Below are positions 7,314 to 15,138 of a stretch of 19,841 nucleotides of DNA, one piece after another; position 1 is the first letter of the stretch, and each line of letters starts with the position of its first letter. The stretch is from NCBI GenBank assembly GCA_016180165.1, contig JACPBU010000107.1, positions 1-19,841 of the forward strand. The letters run 5' to 3'. Under the pieces are notes generated by a model that saw nothing but the letters and a program-made list of their open reading frames with translations, ran no database searches and had not been told where the DNA came from. Position numbers and translations under genes: made by a program. The stretch is from Candidatus Woesearchaeota archaeon. GTDB taxonomy: Archaea > Nanobdellota > Nanobdellia > Woesearchaeales > JACPBV01.

Positions 7314-8768
7314 TCACCAGTTCAGCATGCCATGATGCTTTTTGAAATGTTGGTAGATCCCCCATAGGGTTGACTTGACATCCTTTCCGGCTTTGCCTTT
7401 GATATGCTCGATCTCTTCAGCTTCATGGTGATTTTTCTTCGGCTTTTTCGGCCGCTTCATCGTGCTGTAGAAGCCGAACATCTCCCCGAACGTCGAGAAC
7501 ATTGTCTTGAGATGGTGCTCATCATGCCCGTCTTTTTCAGCTTTATGCTCTTCTTTCGTCCTCTGCCTGACATTAGAGTCTCCTGCTTCCTCAAGATACC
7601 GCATCAGCTCATCGCCTAAGGAATCCAATGCGGCCCGGATGGATTCATCGATAAAGCCCATCAGGTAGATATCTTCCTGCTTCCTCATCTCCTTGTAAAG
7701 CTCTATCTCTTTGTCTGTCCATGCATAGCACCTCAAAGTTATCTCGACCCTGCCGACATGCAGTGGCCCTTTCTGGTATCCTTCCTGGACATAGCTCATC
7801 TCTGGCCTTGTCCTGAAATAGAAATGGGGCAGGATGACCTGATACACTGTCACTTCTTTTCCTCCGGTGTGCACCTTTTCCTTCAGGGGCTTTTTTGCCA
7901 TGATCTCGACCTCAATCATCGACGTCTCAAAAGCGGAGATGAGGTCCGGGCTCTCAAGCTTGTCCTGGTCCATCGACAATCTCAGCACATTCTTCAGGTA
8001 GGGCTTGACCCAGTTCATATACATCCTGATGATTTCAAAATGCTGGCGTAAAAATTTCAGCGTAAAGATTCTCCTGTTCTTGAGCTCATCAAACGTCGCT
8101 TCCTTCCACGCAAGATAGCTCCTCAGCTTCCTCTTCAGCACTTCCCTGACTTTCCTGTTGAAATCCCCCCGCTCAGCATCGACGGTAACGTCAACATCCT
8201 CCTGCTTTTTTGGATGGGTCGCAAAAAAAAGGTCTGGCAGCGTCGTAAATTGCACCTCTCTTGCCATCCCATAGACGCTTGCCGGGTTCTTGGCGCCTTG
8301 CTCAACCAGGTCCACCCATATTCCTTTGAGCGTGATCTCAGCAGATTCAGCGCTCCTTGATTGGGTATAGCTGTCAAAATAGTAGCCCATCCTCTCGTCC
8401 AGTATCCTCATCTCCCGGACCAGCTGGAAAAGCTCCCTGACCATCTTCCCTATGGTTGCCAGGTATTGGCTTATCCTGTCCTGCTGAATGCCCAGGCGCT
8501 GCTGCGACGCCCCAAAGAATGCCGAATGCTCTGACGCAGAAAAGATATCAGTGATTTTATCGATAGAGGCGAAGGAATGGAACCACCGGAGGTAGTTAAG
8601 CATCCAGAAATAAGGCTCTTCGATGGACAGGTTGTATCCTTCCACATGGATTCGGTATTTGGCAAGAGGCTTAGGATACGTAGTCTGTATCGGCTCACCT
8701 TCCCTCACCTCATCGAAATCCTCTCCGCCATCACCTATCTGATTCCGATAGAACGCCAGATCTTTCAA
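7314..8768 (-). CDS. Hypothetical protein, 484 residues, partner of the endonuclease IV-like protein
   Basis: I do not recognise the family. The protein looks soluble and mainly helical: YFWMLNYLRWFHSFASID (about 54-71), long helices around 105-125, then a Lys/Arg-rich stretch VREVLKRKLRSYLAWKEATF followed by RRIFTLKFLRQHFEIIRMYM. A Lys/His-rich low-complexity tail (EEHKAEKDGHDEHH, then KRPKKPKKNHHEAEE) precedes the C-terminal KKHHGMLNW. The tail could bind nucleic acid or metal; that is only a guess. The start is a TTG with GGGGTG five bases upstream; no in-frame ATG lies nearby, and an ATG at 8784 is in another frame. The stop TGA forms part of the ribosome site of the 748-residue gene, so the two are surely one operon. 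Confidence 0.75.
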   Translation of the reverse strand: MKDLAFYRNQIGDGGEDFDEVREGEPIQTTYPKPLAKYRIHVEGYNLSIEEPYFWMLNYLRWFHSFASIDKITDIFSASEHSAFFGASQQRLGIQQDRISQYLATIGKMVRELFQLVREMRILDERMGYYFDSYTQSRSAESAEITLKGIWVDLVEQGAKNPASVYGMAREVQFTTLPDLFFATHPKKQEDVDVTVDAERGDFNRKVREVLKRKLRSYLAWKEATFDELKNRRIFTLKFLRQHFEIIRMYMNWVKPYLKNVLRLSMDQDKLESPDLISAFETSMIEVEIMAKKPLKEKVHTGGKEVTVYQVILPHFYFRTRPEMSYVQEGYQKGPLHVGRVEITLRCYAWTDKEIELYKEMRKQEDIYLMGFIDESIRAALDSLGDELMRYLEEAGDSNVRQRTKEEHKAEKDGHDEHHLKTMFSTFGEMFGFYSTMKRPKKPKKNHHEAEEIEHIKGKAGKDVKSTLWGIYQHFKKHHGMLNW

Positions 8769-8869
8769 ACTCGCACCCCTTCATGGATTTTTTGAAACAA
8801 TACGAAACATAACCATTCAACCAGCCTATTACCCGTCACTCATATCAATTTAATTTCAGCCAGGCATTT

Positions 8870-8927
8870 AACCATTCTACCCGCCAATTTGCCTTTCTGC
8901 TTTCTATGAACCTTTCTGCCCGCCAAT
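8870..8927 (-). repeat. Direct repeat pair in the leader of the 484/748 operon
   Basis: Two 19-base copies at 8870-8888 and 8909-8927 (minus strand ATTGGCGGG then C/T, AGAA, A/T, GGTT) differ at two positions and are 39 bases apart. A weaker third copy may lie at 8811-8829. They fall downstream of the likely TATA box, so they would be in the mRNA leader or near the transcription start. Confidence 0.6.
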
Positions 8928-8932
8928 ATACA

Positions 8933-8955
8933 CTTATAAAATCATTGTATAAAAA
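8933..8955 (-). promoter_or_regulatory. Promoter region of the 484/748 operon
   Basis: On the minus strand TTTTTATAC (8947-8955) and TTTTATAAG (8933-8941) are both good archaeal TATA candidates. Either would start transcription around 8911-8925, giving a leader of roughly 145-155 bases before the TTG at 8768. That leader holds the 19-base repeats. Which box is used cannot be told. Confidence 0.4.
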
Positions 8956-9084
8956 CATTGTGATTTCACCGGCTTAAGCGCGCAATAAATAAAACTGCTC
9001 CATTAATCCGCACCACTAATCATTTTGGAAATTGTCAAAAACACCCCGCCCTCGACTCGCCGGTGCTTTTGAATTTCTCCAAAG

Positions 9085-9257
9085 TGATATTTGTCCATAA
9101 CACATTAAATGTTGTTCATTACACATTAAATGTTGTCCATAACACATTAAACGTTGTTCATTACACATTAAATGTTGTTCATTACACATTAAATGTTGTT
9201 CATTACACATTTAATGTTATTTATTACATATTTAATGTTATTTATTACATATTTCAG
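9085..9257. repeat. Tandem array of 21-base units with a dyad operator-like core
   Basis: Seven units start at 9102, 9123, 9144, 9165, 9186, 9207 and 9228, flanked by partial units. The core of most units is ACATT-A-AATGT, a perfect inverted repeat around one base. The sixth unit has T at the centre and stays palindromic. The third has one changed arm base, and the seventh starts to decay. The linker is TGTTCATTAC, with CC/AA variants. The pitch of 21 bases is two helical turns, so dimers would sit on one DNA face. Both strands are open across it because 21 is a multiple of three (heptapeptides NVVHYTL and MCNEQHL); I read these as by-products. The array lies 59-250 bases upstream of the TATA box at 9316. 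Confidence 0.9.
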
Positions 9258-9315
9258 AATATAAGAACTTCATTTATCGTTATAAGTTACATATTACTAT
9301 TACAAATAACATAAA

Positions 9316-9324
9316 CTTTAAATA
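9316..9324 (+). promoter_or_regulatory. TATA box of the surface locus
   Basis: CTTTAAATA is centred 30 bases before the ATG at 9350, so transcription would begin only a few bases before the start codon. It may drive the 92-residue gene and the coupled surface gene. A GAGGGTG stretch also lies before the ATG, which would only matter for a transcript starting further upstream. Confidence 0.45.
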
Positions 9325-9349
9325 CTCCTGATGAGAGGGTGTAAAAAAG

Positions 9350-9628
9350 ATGGTTGAACCGAAGGAGCTGAGCCATTACTACTTGTTTTCCTATTCATTA
9401 GCCTCTTTGCAGCAGAAGGCAAAGGTGAAAGTGATAAGGCATCTGCTAGGATACAAAAACAAAAAGGGAAAGCTCTACGAGCATAAGGGCATTGTGCAGG
9501 AGCATGATGCAGTGAAGATTGCCCAAAACGTCCTCCTTGTGCCGGCTGAGCAGGGAGTTTATTTCTCACAGTTCTTTGCCCAGAACAAGATTCCCTATGA
9601 GCTGAAAGAGGTATGGATGAAGCGATGA
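9350..9628 (+). CDS. Small hypothetical protein, 92 residues
   Basis: The protein is basic and soluble-looking, with no signal peptide. Visible stretches are HYYLFSYSLASLQQKAKVKV, IRHLLGYKNKKGKLYEHKG and NVLLVPAEQGVYFSQFFAQN. I recognise no function. GAGGGTG lies nine bases before the ATG. Its stop overlaps the likely start of the large surface gene (ATGA at 9625-9628), so the two are translationally coupled and the product may take part in making or controlling the surface protein. The 21-base dyad array upstream may control both. Confidence 0.75.
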   Translation: MVEPKELSHYYLFSYSLASLQQKAKVKVIRHLLGYKNKKGKLYEHKGIVQEHDAVKIAQNVLLVPAEQGVYFSQFFAQNKIPYELKEVWMKR

Positions 9629-12558
9629 GAAAAAAAGCTGATAAAAGTCGAGGACCAAGGAAGGGGTTTGTTGATTTTCTTAGTCCCTACTTTAGTAAGG
9701 GAGCCATGCACCAGCCTATACTCGGGAAGGGATATGTTGATCTTATTAGGTTTTGCCCAGCAGAAAAATTCCTAGCCGCCTTCCTCTCCGCCCTTATTGT
9801 CATGTTGCCTGTCGCCTCGATGAGCGTGTTTGCAGACACCGATGGCGGCATCATCAACCCTTTGGTTTCAGACTCAAAAAGGGTTCCTGGCTTCGTCAGG
9901 GGAAGCTTAGTTCCGGGCGGAGGAACAACATTTGACCTCAGGGCAACAGTGAAGATCCCAAATGACGCTGATCTGGGATGCCCAAACTGCCAGCAGTTCA
10001 GAATAACACGTCCTGGCGCACCTGCTCCAGAGGGGTTCCAGTCATGCACAAGAGTTGGAGCAACTGATTACTTTGACTGCCTTCACATCCTTTCAACGTT
10101 AGAAGTGGGCAGCAACAAGGTCTTTTCCATTGCCGCGGAGCTTTTGACAGATGCAGGCGCTGTTTTTGACACTGCCTCCTTCAATGGCATTATTGATGAA
10201 GAAGCCCCTGTAATTAACTCCCTTTCTGCCTCCCCTCAATTGATTAGCACTGATGACCTCCAATTCACCCTTAGTGTTAAAGACACTGCAAACGCTGAGA
10301 CTATCTCCTGTTCAGGCATGAAGTATGCCCTGTTCACCTACGGCGCAACTTTCAGCCGGACAGTTGATATGGTAAGTAACAATTGTGAGGTTGATACTGT
10401 CATTTCCATTAACGCCAAAGACATTATACCCCTGCCCCCGGATCCATTGAGCGAAGATGAAGGCGACATTCCCATAAAGGTGAAGGTTTTTGACAGGCTT
10501 GATCAGGCTTCTGCAGAGGCAACAGCAACATTTGAGCTGGACAGGGTGATTCCCGACATCAAGCCAGGCACCTTCAGGCTGCTCGACAGCAGGGGAAGGG
10601 ACATCTCCTATGCATCATCATCCCAGATTCCTGCCACTGCAATCATCGAAATTTCCGATAAGAATATTGACCTGGGCAGCATAAAGGCAAACTTTATGTC
10701 ATTGAAAGATGCCAATGGCGCCCCCGCCGCAACAGGATGCACCCTTGCTCAGGGCACTGCAATTTGCAGATGGGAAGGCCTTGCAGTAGAGATACCCCAA
10801 TCAATTGATCCTGCAGCTCAGATTAAAGACTTTGTAATTCAGATAAATGCATCTGACTTTGTTCTGAACAACGCCACATTTGACCTCACATATCACATTG
10901 AGCTTGACAATACCCCGCCGGGTGTAGCTGAAGTGAAGACCGGATACAAATCTCAGGATGTCAATTATCTTGGAAAGAAATTCAACAATATAACTGTTGT
11001 TCTTGCAGAAACTGGCTCAGGCTTCGCATCGAAAGACATTTTCCTGGACTTGACAAGCATCAACGGAACACCGCATGCTGCCCCGAATTGGTGCGAAAAG
11101 GCCGGGAGCTTCTGGGAATGCGTCTGGAATGACACACAGGTGACTGCCATAGACGGCGTTCAGCAGATAAGCATTGAGCCCGATTCAGCAGATGATGTCG
11201 GCAACCTCATCACCGGAGAGCTGTCCCACAGTATTATAGTTGATAAGACGGATCCAGTTATAGGCGCAGCCAGCTATGCGCCGACAGCGCCAGTATCAGG
11301 CGACACGATTGCCTTTTCTTTCACCGCCCAAGATAATGCGCTTCAGCTTATTGCATTGCTGCAGCCGCTCCCCCTCATTCCAGTTCCTGAGCTGAAGGCT
11401 TACGCTGAGACATCATCCATAAGCACAAGGGAGGGCTTTCAGGGAGCATGTACAGGCGCCTATGATTGCACCGTGAACGCCAACGAACTTTTCTCAGCTT
11501 ACACTGAAGCAGTCATCAACCTGACCGCAAAAGACCCGGCAGGCAACACTGCAAAGAAGGAAGTCCCAATTATAATATATCGCGGCGATCCCTCAGGCAC
11601 GCCAAATTTCTTTACTATCGGAAGGATTGAGCCAGTCCCCCCCTCGATAGACAAAAAAGTTGCTTCCCTCACCCCTCTGCAGCTTTATTTTTACACCCAA
11701 TTGAACAAAGTCGGAAGCCAGGCCCAGAACGATGGTGTCATCGTCCACAACACCCTTGACTGCCGGGAGTCTGCCGGCCTCATCAATGGCGACACAGCAA
11801 CCGACCCTGCCCTTCTGCTGCAGCTCGGGCAGAGGCTGCCTTACTACCTGATGAACGAAGATTCCCTTGAGCCTATCATTGCCATTGAGTCTTCAAACCA
11901 GATTGGCACAATGGAAAGCCCCCTGAAGTTCAAGTGCAAGATGATCCTGCAGGTCAGGGATGCGACAACAGTCTATGCAAATCCCGAGATAGAGGAAGTT
12001 ACCGTCAATGTCAGGCTGCACGGCAACGGCCTTGGCGACCTGCAGGACAACATCAACCAAAAGCTCGAAGACATCAATAAAGATATCACAGATACAGAAA
12101 AAGACATCAGCAGCCTGGAGAAATGGGTCAACATCTTCGGCATCTACTGCAACATCGCCCAGACCATCGGAACATTAAGCAGTGCACTGCAGTTGCTGAA
12201 GAGCGCATTATGGCCGCCGTTGACGGTAGTTTATAGTGCCTGCTTGGCTTGCGCAATATGCCATTGTGCCGGAGCAATAAAAGCTTTATGGACAGGCATT
12301 TGCTCAATAACAGGCAAAATAAACTGGCTTGCAGATTCCTTTTTCTGGCCGACAGGCTTTGCCGAACCCTTCCAGATAGTCGGCTGGATACTGAAAATCA
12401 GCTGCATGATATTCTATTATTGCGCACTTGCCGACTGGAAGACAATTGCATCTTTAGTCTATTCGGTTGTCCAGGACACGAGGACGACGGTGGCGAAGTT
12501 TTCTGGAGATATTCCTATAGGCACAAAAACACAAGAAGAAAGCACAACCAAAGATTGA
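9625..12558 (+). CDS. Large secreted Ig-like surface protein, ended by an in-frame TGA
   Basis: The 977-residue product is exported: a hydrophobic segment FLAAFLSALIVMLPVASM (about 49-66) is followed by SVFADT, a plausible signal peptidase site after a long basic N-terminus. Four Ig-like or cadherin-like modules follow, each opening with a typical linker: DEEAPVINSLSASPQL, DRVIPDIKPGTF, DNTPPGVAEVK and DKTDPVIGAASYAP. After about residue 800 come a short coiled coil (LQDNINQKLEDINKDITDTE), and two Cys-rich hydrophobic segments (VVYSACLACAICHCAGAI; GWILKISCMIFYYCALADW). ATG 9625 overlaps the upstream stop and has AGAGGT 12 bases before it; ATG 9613 is possible but has no spacing. The frame resumes immediately after the TGA with coding-like sequence, so the gene was probably longer. 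Confidence 0.8.
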   Translation: MRKKADKSRGPRKGFVDFLSPYFSKGAMHQPILGKGYVDLIRFCPAEKFLAAFLSALIVMLPVASMSVFADTDGGIINPLVSDSKRVPGFVRGSLVPGGGTTFDLRATVKIPNDADLGCPNCQQFRITRPGAPAPEGFQSCTRVGATDYFDCLHILSTLEVGSNKVFSIAAELLTDAGAVFDTASFNGIIDEEAPVINSLSASPQLISTDDLQFTLSVKDTANAETISCSGMKYALFTYGATFSRTVDMVSNNCEVDTVISINAKDIIPLPPDPLSEDEGDIPIKVKVFDRLDQASAEATATFELDRVIPDIKPGTFRLLDSRGRDISYASSSQIPATAIIEISDKNIDLGSIKANFMSLKDANGAPAATGCTLAQGTAICRWEGLAVEIPQSIDPAAQIKDFVIQINASDFVLNNATFDLTYHIELDNTPPGVAEVKTGYKSQDVNYLGKKFNNITVVLAETGSGFASKDIFLDLTSINGTPHAAPNWCEKAGSFWECVWNDTQVTAIDGVQQISIEPDSADDVGNLITGELSHSIIVDKTDPVIGAASYAPTAPVSGDTIAFSFTAQDNALQLIALLQPLPLIPVPELKAYAETSSISTREGFQGACTGAYDCTVNANELFSAYTEAVINLTAKDPAGNTAKKEVPIIIYRGDPSGTPNFFTIGRIEPVPPSIDKKVASLTPLQLYFYTQLNKVGSQAQNDGVIVHNTLDCRESAGLINGDTATDPALLLQLGQRLPYYLMNEDSLEPIIAIESSNQIGTMESPLKFKCKMILQVRDATTVYANPEIEEVTVNVRLHGNGLGDLQDNINQKLEDINKDITDTEKDISSLEKWVNIFGIYCNIAQTIGTLSSALQLLKSALWPPLTVVYSACLACAICHCAGAIKALWTGICSITGKINWLADSFFWPTGFAEPFQIVGWILKISCMIFYYCALADWKTIASLVYSVVQDTRTTVAKFSGDIPIGTKTQEESTTKD

Positions 12559-12696
12559 ATAAAGCAAAAAGGGACTTACTTAGAGAAGACAAGTGGAGGA
12601 TGGGAAAAAGTTGAAGTTAAGTACGGTAATGACCAATATGGAAGTCATACAGAGACTGGAAGAGATGTAACACCTCTCTCCGACACCGACATTCAT

Positions 12697-13545
12697 TTGA
12701 TGACGACCGATGGGGAGTTAGTTCCTTCTACTGGCACCATAGAGGAGGCATCTGACAAAACAAAACTACTCCGCCAGGGAACGACGGTAACCAAAAGTGG
12801 CGATATGACTTTTAATCAGGCATTAGATCAAGGATTATCTGCAACCCAAAGAACACCTAAAGCACCTGCTGCTAAAACAGGTATCATCGCTAGAGGATTA
12901 ACCGGCATTAAAAAATTTAATTCAGCTCTTGGTGGCGGTCCCGACTCAACGCTTTACAGAGATGACAATTACCTTTGGAGCCAGGCATCAAAACCGACTG
13001 AAGGAGCAGGTTATCTGACAAGCGGAGCCCCATCATTCAATCCTTACATCAGCAAGCACTACGCCCAAAAGACGTTATGCCTTCCTGCCATTATCTTCAA
13101 CAAGAAGAAGGAAAAGCAGGTCAAATGCCTTTATCGGAACTGCATCCAGAACCATCTGATGAGAGGAGAGCCGACAACCATCTGTGACTTTGCAAATAAG
13201 GAAAGAAACTGCCTTTATGTGGAAAGCGCCTACTATCTAAAATATCATTATCGGGGCTGGGCAGATAACATGATAAAAGGGATTATCCAATTTGCAGTGA
13301 TGCTTATCCCAGGATTAATACATAAAAAATTATGCTTCACCTATTATGCGACAGCAGGGCAGGACTTTTGCTCTAATCCTCCTCCATTTGGTTGGCGCCC
13401 CGTCCTCTGCGGCATTGCTTCCGGTTATTTCTTTTTCCAGGAAATCAGCGCAGTCTTCGGCTCAAAGTTCGGCTTCGGCGGAAGCGACAGCCAGAAACTC
13501 ACCGGCCCGGACTTCTGCTCGGGAGAGGAGGATGGGCTTGGATGA
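12697..13545 (+). CDS. C-terminal part of the split surface protein, 282 residues
   Basis: The frame is the same as that of the upstream surface gene and is already protein-like right after its TGA (GTYLEKTSGGWEKVEVKYGN, from about 12571). ATG 12697 is merely the first ATG and has no ribosome site, so this is better read as the second half of one gene of about 1,300 codons than as an independent gene. It carries many cysteines (KTLCLPAIIF, KCLYRNCIQNH, TTICDFANKERNCLY), two hydrophobic segments (IIQFAVMLIPGLI; PVLCGIASGYFFFQEI) and ends with LTGPDFCSGEEDGLG. That tail is repeated twice further downstream. The DNA of the tail also holds the GAGGAGG ribosome site of the next gene. Confidence 0.65.
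   Translation: MMTTDGELVPSTGTIEEASDKTKLLRQGTTVTKSGDMTFNQALDQGLSATQRTPKAPAAKTGIIARGLTGIKKFNSALGGGPDSTLYRDDNYLWSQASKPTEGAGYLTSGAPSFNPYISKHYAQKTLCLPAIIFNKKKEKQVKCLYRNCIQNHLMRGEPTTICDFANKERNCLYVESAYYLKYHYRGWADNMIKGIIQFAVMLIPGLIHKKLCFTYYATAGQDFCSNPPPFGWRPVLCGIASGYFFFQEISAVFGSKFGFGGSDSQKLTGPDFCSGEEDGLG
13498..13538 (+). repeat. 3'-end tail repeat, copy 1 (in the surface gene)
   Basis: Forty-one bases encoding LTGPDFCSGEEDG and including GAGGAGG. They are identical to 14963-15003. This copy is in its native place, at the end of the split surface gene, and supplies the ribosome site of the AlbA_2 gene. Confidence 0.95.
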
Positions 13546-14918
13546 TAACGATGGAAAATAATCGAATGGAATTCAAAGAAAGCGAGACGGTTGAGCTAAA
13601 AGCTTCAACTGGAGAATTAAAGGAGGCCATTGTTTCTATTGCTGCGATGATCAATAAAAAAAGCACTGCCAAAATTTATTTTGGAATCAAAAACGATGGA
13701 ACGGTAGTTGGACAGCCGTGCTCAGAGGCTACCTTAAGGGAGATTGGAAAGGCTATAGCTGACCACATCGAACCAAAGCTTTTTCCAACGATTCAGAAAA
13801 TAGCCATAGCAGAGAAAGACTGCATCCAGGTAGAATGCTTAGGGAATGAAACACCCTACTTTGCTTATGGAAGGGCTTACCTGAGAGTTGGAGAGGAGAA
13901 CAGGCAATTATCTGCAAAAGAGCTGGAAAACTTTTTTGTCAAAAAAAACCAGGGAAAGCTTGAATGGGACAGGCAGCCATGCAGAAATGCGGCTGTCAAG
14001 GACCTCGACCGCAGGGCAATCCAGCAGTTTATAGGCCTTGCCACCAGGTCAGGGAGGCTTCCTGCAGGAAAAGAAACTCCCCTCATGTCATTGAAAAAGC
14101 TCGGGCTAATCGTGGAAAAGAGCCTTACCAATGCTTGTGTTCTCCTCTTTGGAAAAAACCCGCAGCAGTTCTTCCCGCAGGCTATGGTAAAATGCGGGAG
14201 GTTTAGGGGCAGAGAAAAAAATGAATTCTTTGACATCAGGGATTTTGATGGTAATCTTTTTCGCCAACTGGAGCAAACGATCAGTTTCCTCAAGGAGCAT
14301 ATGAGGGTCCGGGCAGCCATAAAAGGTATCCTTAGGGAAGAGGAATGGGAAATTCCCCTTGAAGCCATTCGAGAGATTATTCTTAATGCCCTCATCCACC
14401 GAGACTACAAAGAGCAAAGTTTCCTGTATGTAAAGGTGTATGACGACCAGATACTGTGCACCAATCCGGGGACACTTCCGGAAGGGCTCACCATACATGA
14501 CCTTTTAAGAGAGCATGAGTCAAAGCTTCGCAATCCTCTTCTGGCAAGGGCATTCTACCTTGCGGGGTTTATCGACGCTTGGGGAAGGGGAATTCTTAAT
14601 GTTATGTCCGATTGCAAGCGAAAAAAATTGCCATTTCCCACATTTTCGGAACCGAGCGGATTCTTCCAGGTAGCCTTTAAGAGGACTGAGATGGGGGAAA
14701 AGACTAGGGAAAAGACTAGGGAAAAGACTAGGGAAAAGATACTCCGGCTTATGAAGGAAAATCCGTATGTCACAACAGCAGAACTCGCCAAGAGCCTTAC
14801 AATATCTGGCAAGGGGATAGAGTGGCATATTCACAGATTAAAGAAAGAAGGGGTTATAATTAGAGAAGGTGGGAGGAAGGAGGGAAGATGGAGAATAAAA
14901 AAGCTTATCACAACATAA
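13542..14918 (+). CDS. AlbA_2 (Schlafen-type) ATP-binding regulator with C-terminal winged HTH
   Basis: The 458-residue protein has an N-terminal AlbA_2 domain (about 8-130: ETVELKASTGELKEAIVSIA, KIYFGIKNDGTVVGQ, YFAYGRAYLRVGEENRQLS), a GHKL-like ATPase region (about 270-375: EAIREIILNALIHRDYKE and GFIDAWGRGILNV), a linker of three REKT-type repeats, and a winged HTH (TTAELAKSLTISGKGIEWHI). This matches the COG2865-type regulators, which are widespread in bacteria and often travel with mobile DNA and defence loci. ATG 13542 overlaps the upstream TGA and lies 10 bases after GAGGAGG; ATG 13551 is the alternative. It sits between two copies of the surface-gene tail, so it looks like inserted cargo. 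Target genes unknown. Confidence 0.85.
   Translation: MITMENNRMEFKESETVELKASTGELKEAIVSIAAMINKKSTAKIYFGIKNDGTVVGQPCSEATLREIGKAIADHIEPKLFPTIQKIAIAEKDCIQVECLGNETPYFAYGRAYLRVGEENRQLSAKELENFFVKKNQGKLEWDRQPCRNAAVKDLDRRAIQQFIGLATRSGRLPAGKETPLMSLKKLGLIVEKSLTNACVLLFGKNPQQFFPQAMVKCGRFRGREKNEFFDIRDFDGNLFRQLEQTISFLKEHMRVRAAIKGILREEEWEIPLEAIREIILNALIHRDYKEQSFLYVKVYDDQILCTNPGTLPEGLTIHDLLREHESKLRNPLLARAFYLAGFIDAWGRGILNVMSDCKRKKLPFPTFSEPSGFFQVAFKRTEMGEKTREKTREKTREKILRLMKENPYVTTAELAKSLTISGKGIEWHIHRLKKEGVIIREGGRKEGRWRIKKLITT
14695..14739 (+). repeat. 12-base coding repeat in the AlbA_2 gene linker
   Basis: GGGAAAAGACTA occurs three times in full and once in part, encoding GEKTREKTREKTREK. It lies exactly between the ATPase region and the winged HTH. 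Copy-number change would lengthen the linker by four residues per unit without breaking the frame. Confidence 0.95.
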
Positions 14919-14962
14919 CCCTTGTGCTCAAATCGCTATTGTTGCGGCAGGGAAGGCAGGAT

Positions 14963-15003
14963 CTCACCGGCCCGGACTTCTGCTCGGGAGAGGAGGATGG
15001 GCT
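14963..15003 (+). repeat. 3'-end tail repeat, copy 2 (detached)
   Basis: It is identical over 41 bases to 13498-13538 and again reads LTGPDFCSGEEDGLG followed by a stop, but there is no surface gene in front of it. About 45 bases upstream (from GCTCAAA at about 14927) are only weakly similar to copy 1. The 15004-15138 stretch behind it holds an 18-codon frame (15019-15075) of doubtful value and then the MNT promoter. Confidence 0.95.
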
Positions 15004-15085
15004 GGGATAAGGATATCGATGAAAAAGTTTAGTTTCAAGGCAGATTGCAGGAAGCAGGCGGATGCAGAGCTGTGAACATGGGAAG

Positions 15086-15129
15086 ATTTTTATATACTGA
15101 GGGTATATAGTCATATACTTAGAGTATTC
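15086..15129 (+). promoter_or_regulatory. TATA box with two operator-like dyads for the wHTH-MNT gene
   Basis: TTTTTATATACTG is a TATA candidate about 45-50 bases before the ATG. Over it lies ATATAC-TGAGG-GTATAT (15092-15108), a perfect dyad, followed 21 bases later by ATATAC-TTAGA-GTATTC (15113-15129), an imperfect one. The second covers the expected transcription start near 15118. This suits autorepression by the HTH of the encoded protein. Confidence 0.6.
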
Positions 15130-15138
15130 AAAAGAAAA

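Noticed and set aside
9038..9080. Terminator hairpin or tRNA-end attachment site
   Set aside because: AAAAACACC and GGTGCTTTT pair imperfectly around a long GC-rich loop; no tRNA-like T-arm was found and the role is unclear.
9085..9257. CRISPR array
   Set aside because: Units are directly adjacent at a constant 21 bases with no variable spacers, and no cas gene is in the window.
9016..9314. Repeat proteins made of MCNEQHL or NVVHYTL heptapeptides
   Set aside because: Both strands are open only because the repeat is a multiple of three; neither frame has a ribosome site or plausible composition.
12556..12558. TGA reassigned as a sense codon in this genome
   Set aside because: At least seven other genes in the window end in TGA at sensible family or coupling positions (for example 1687, 3676, 7314, 9628, 13545, 15732, 16222).
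13392..13541. Longer N-terminus for the AlbA_2 protein
   Set aside because: This frame overlaps the well-supported end of the surface gene, is arginine-rich shadow sequence, and the AlbA_2 domain begins only after 13551.
15019..15075. An 18-codon gene after tail copy 2
   Set aside because: It follows a GAGG site, but is very short, with no recognisable features and no upstream promoter of its own.
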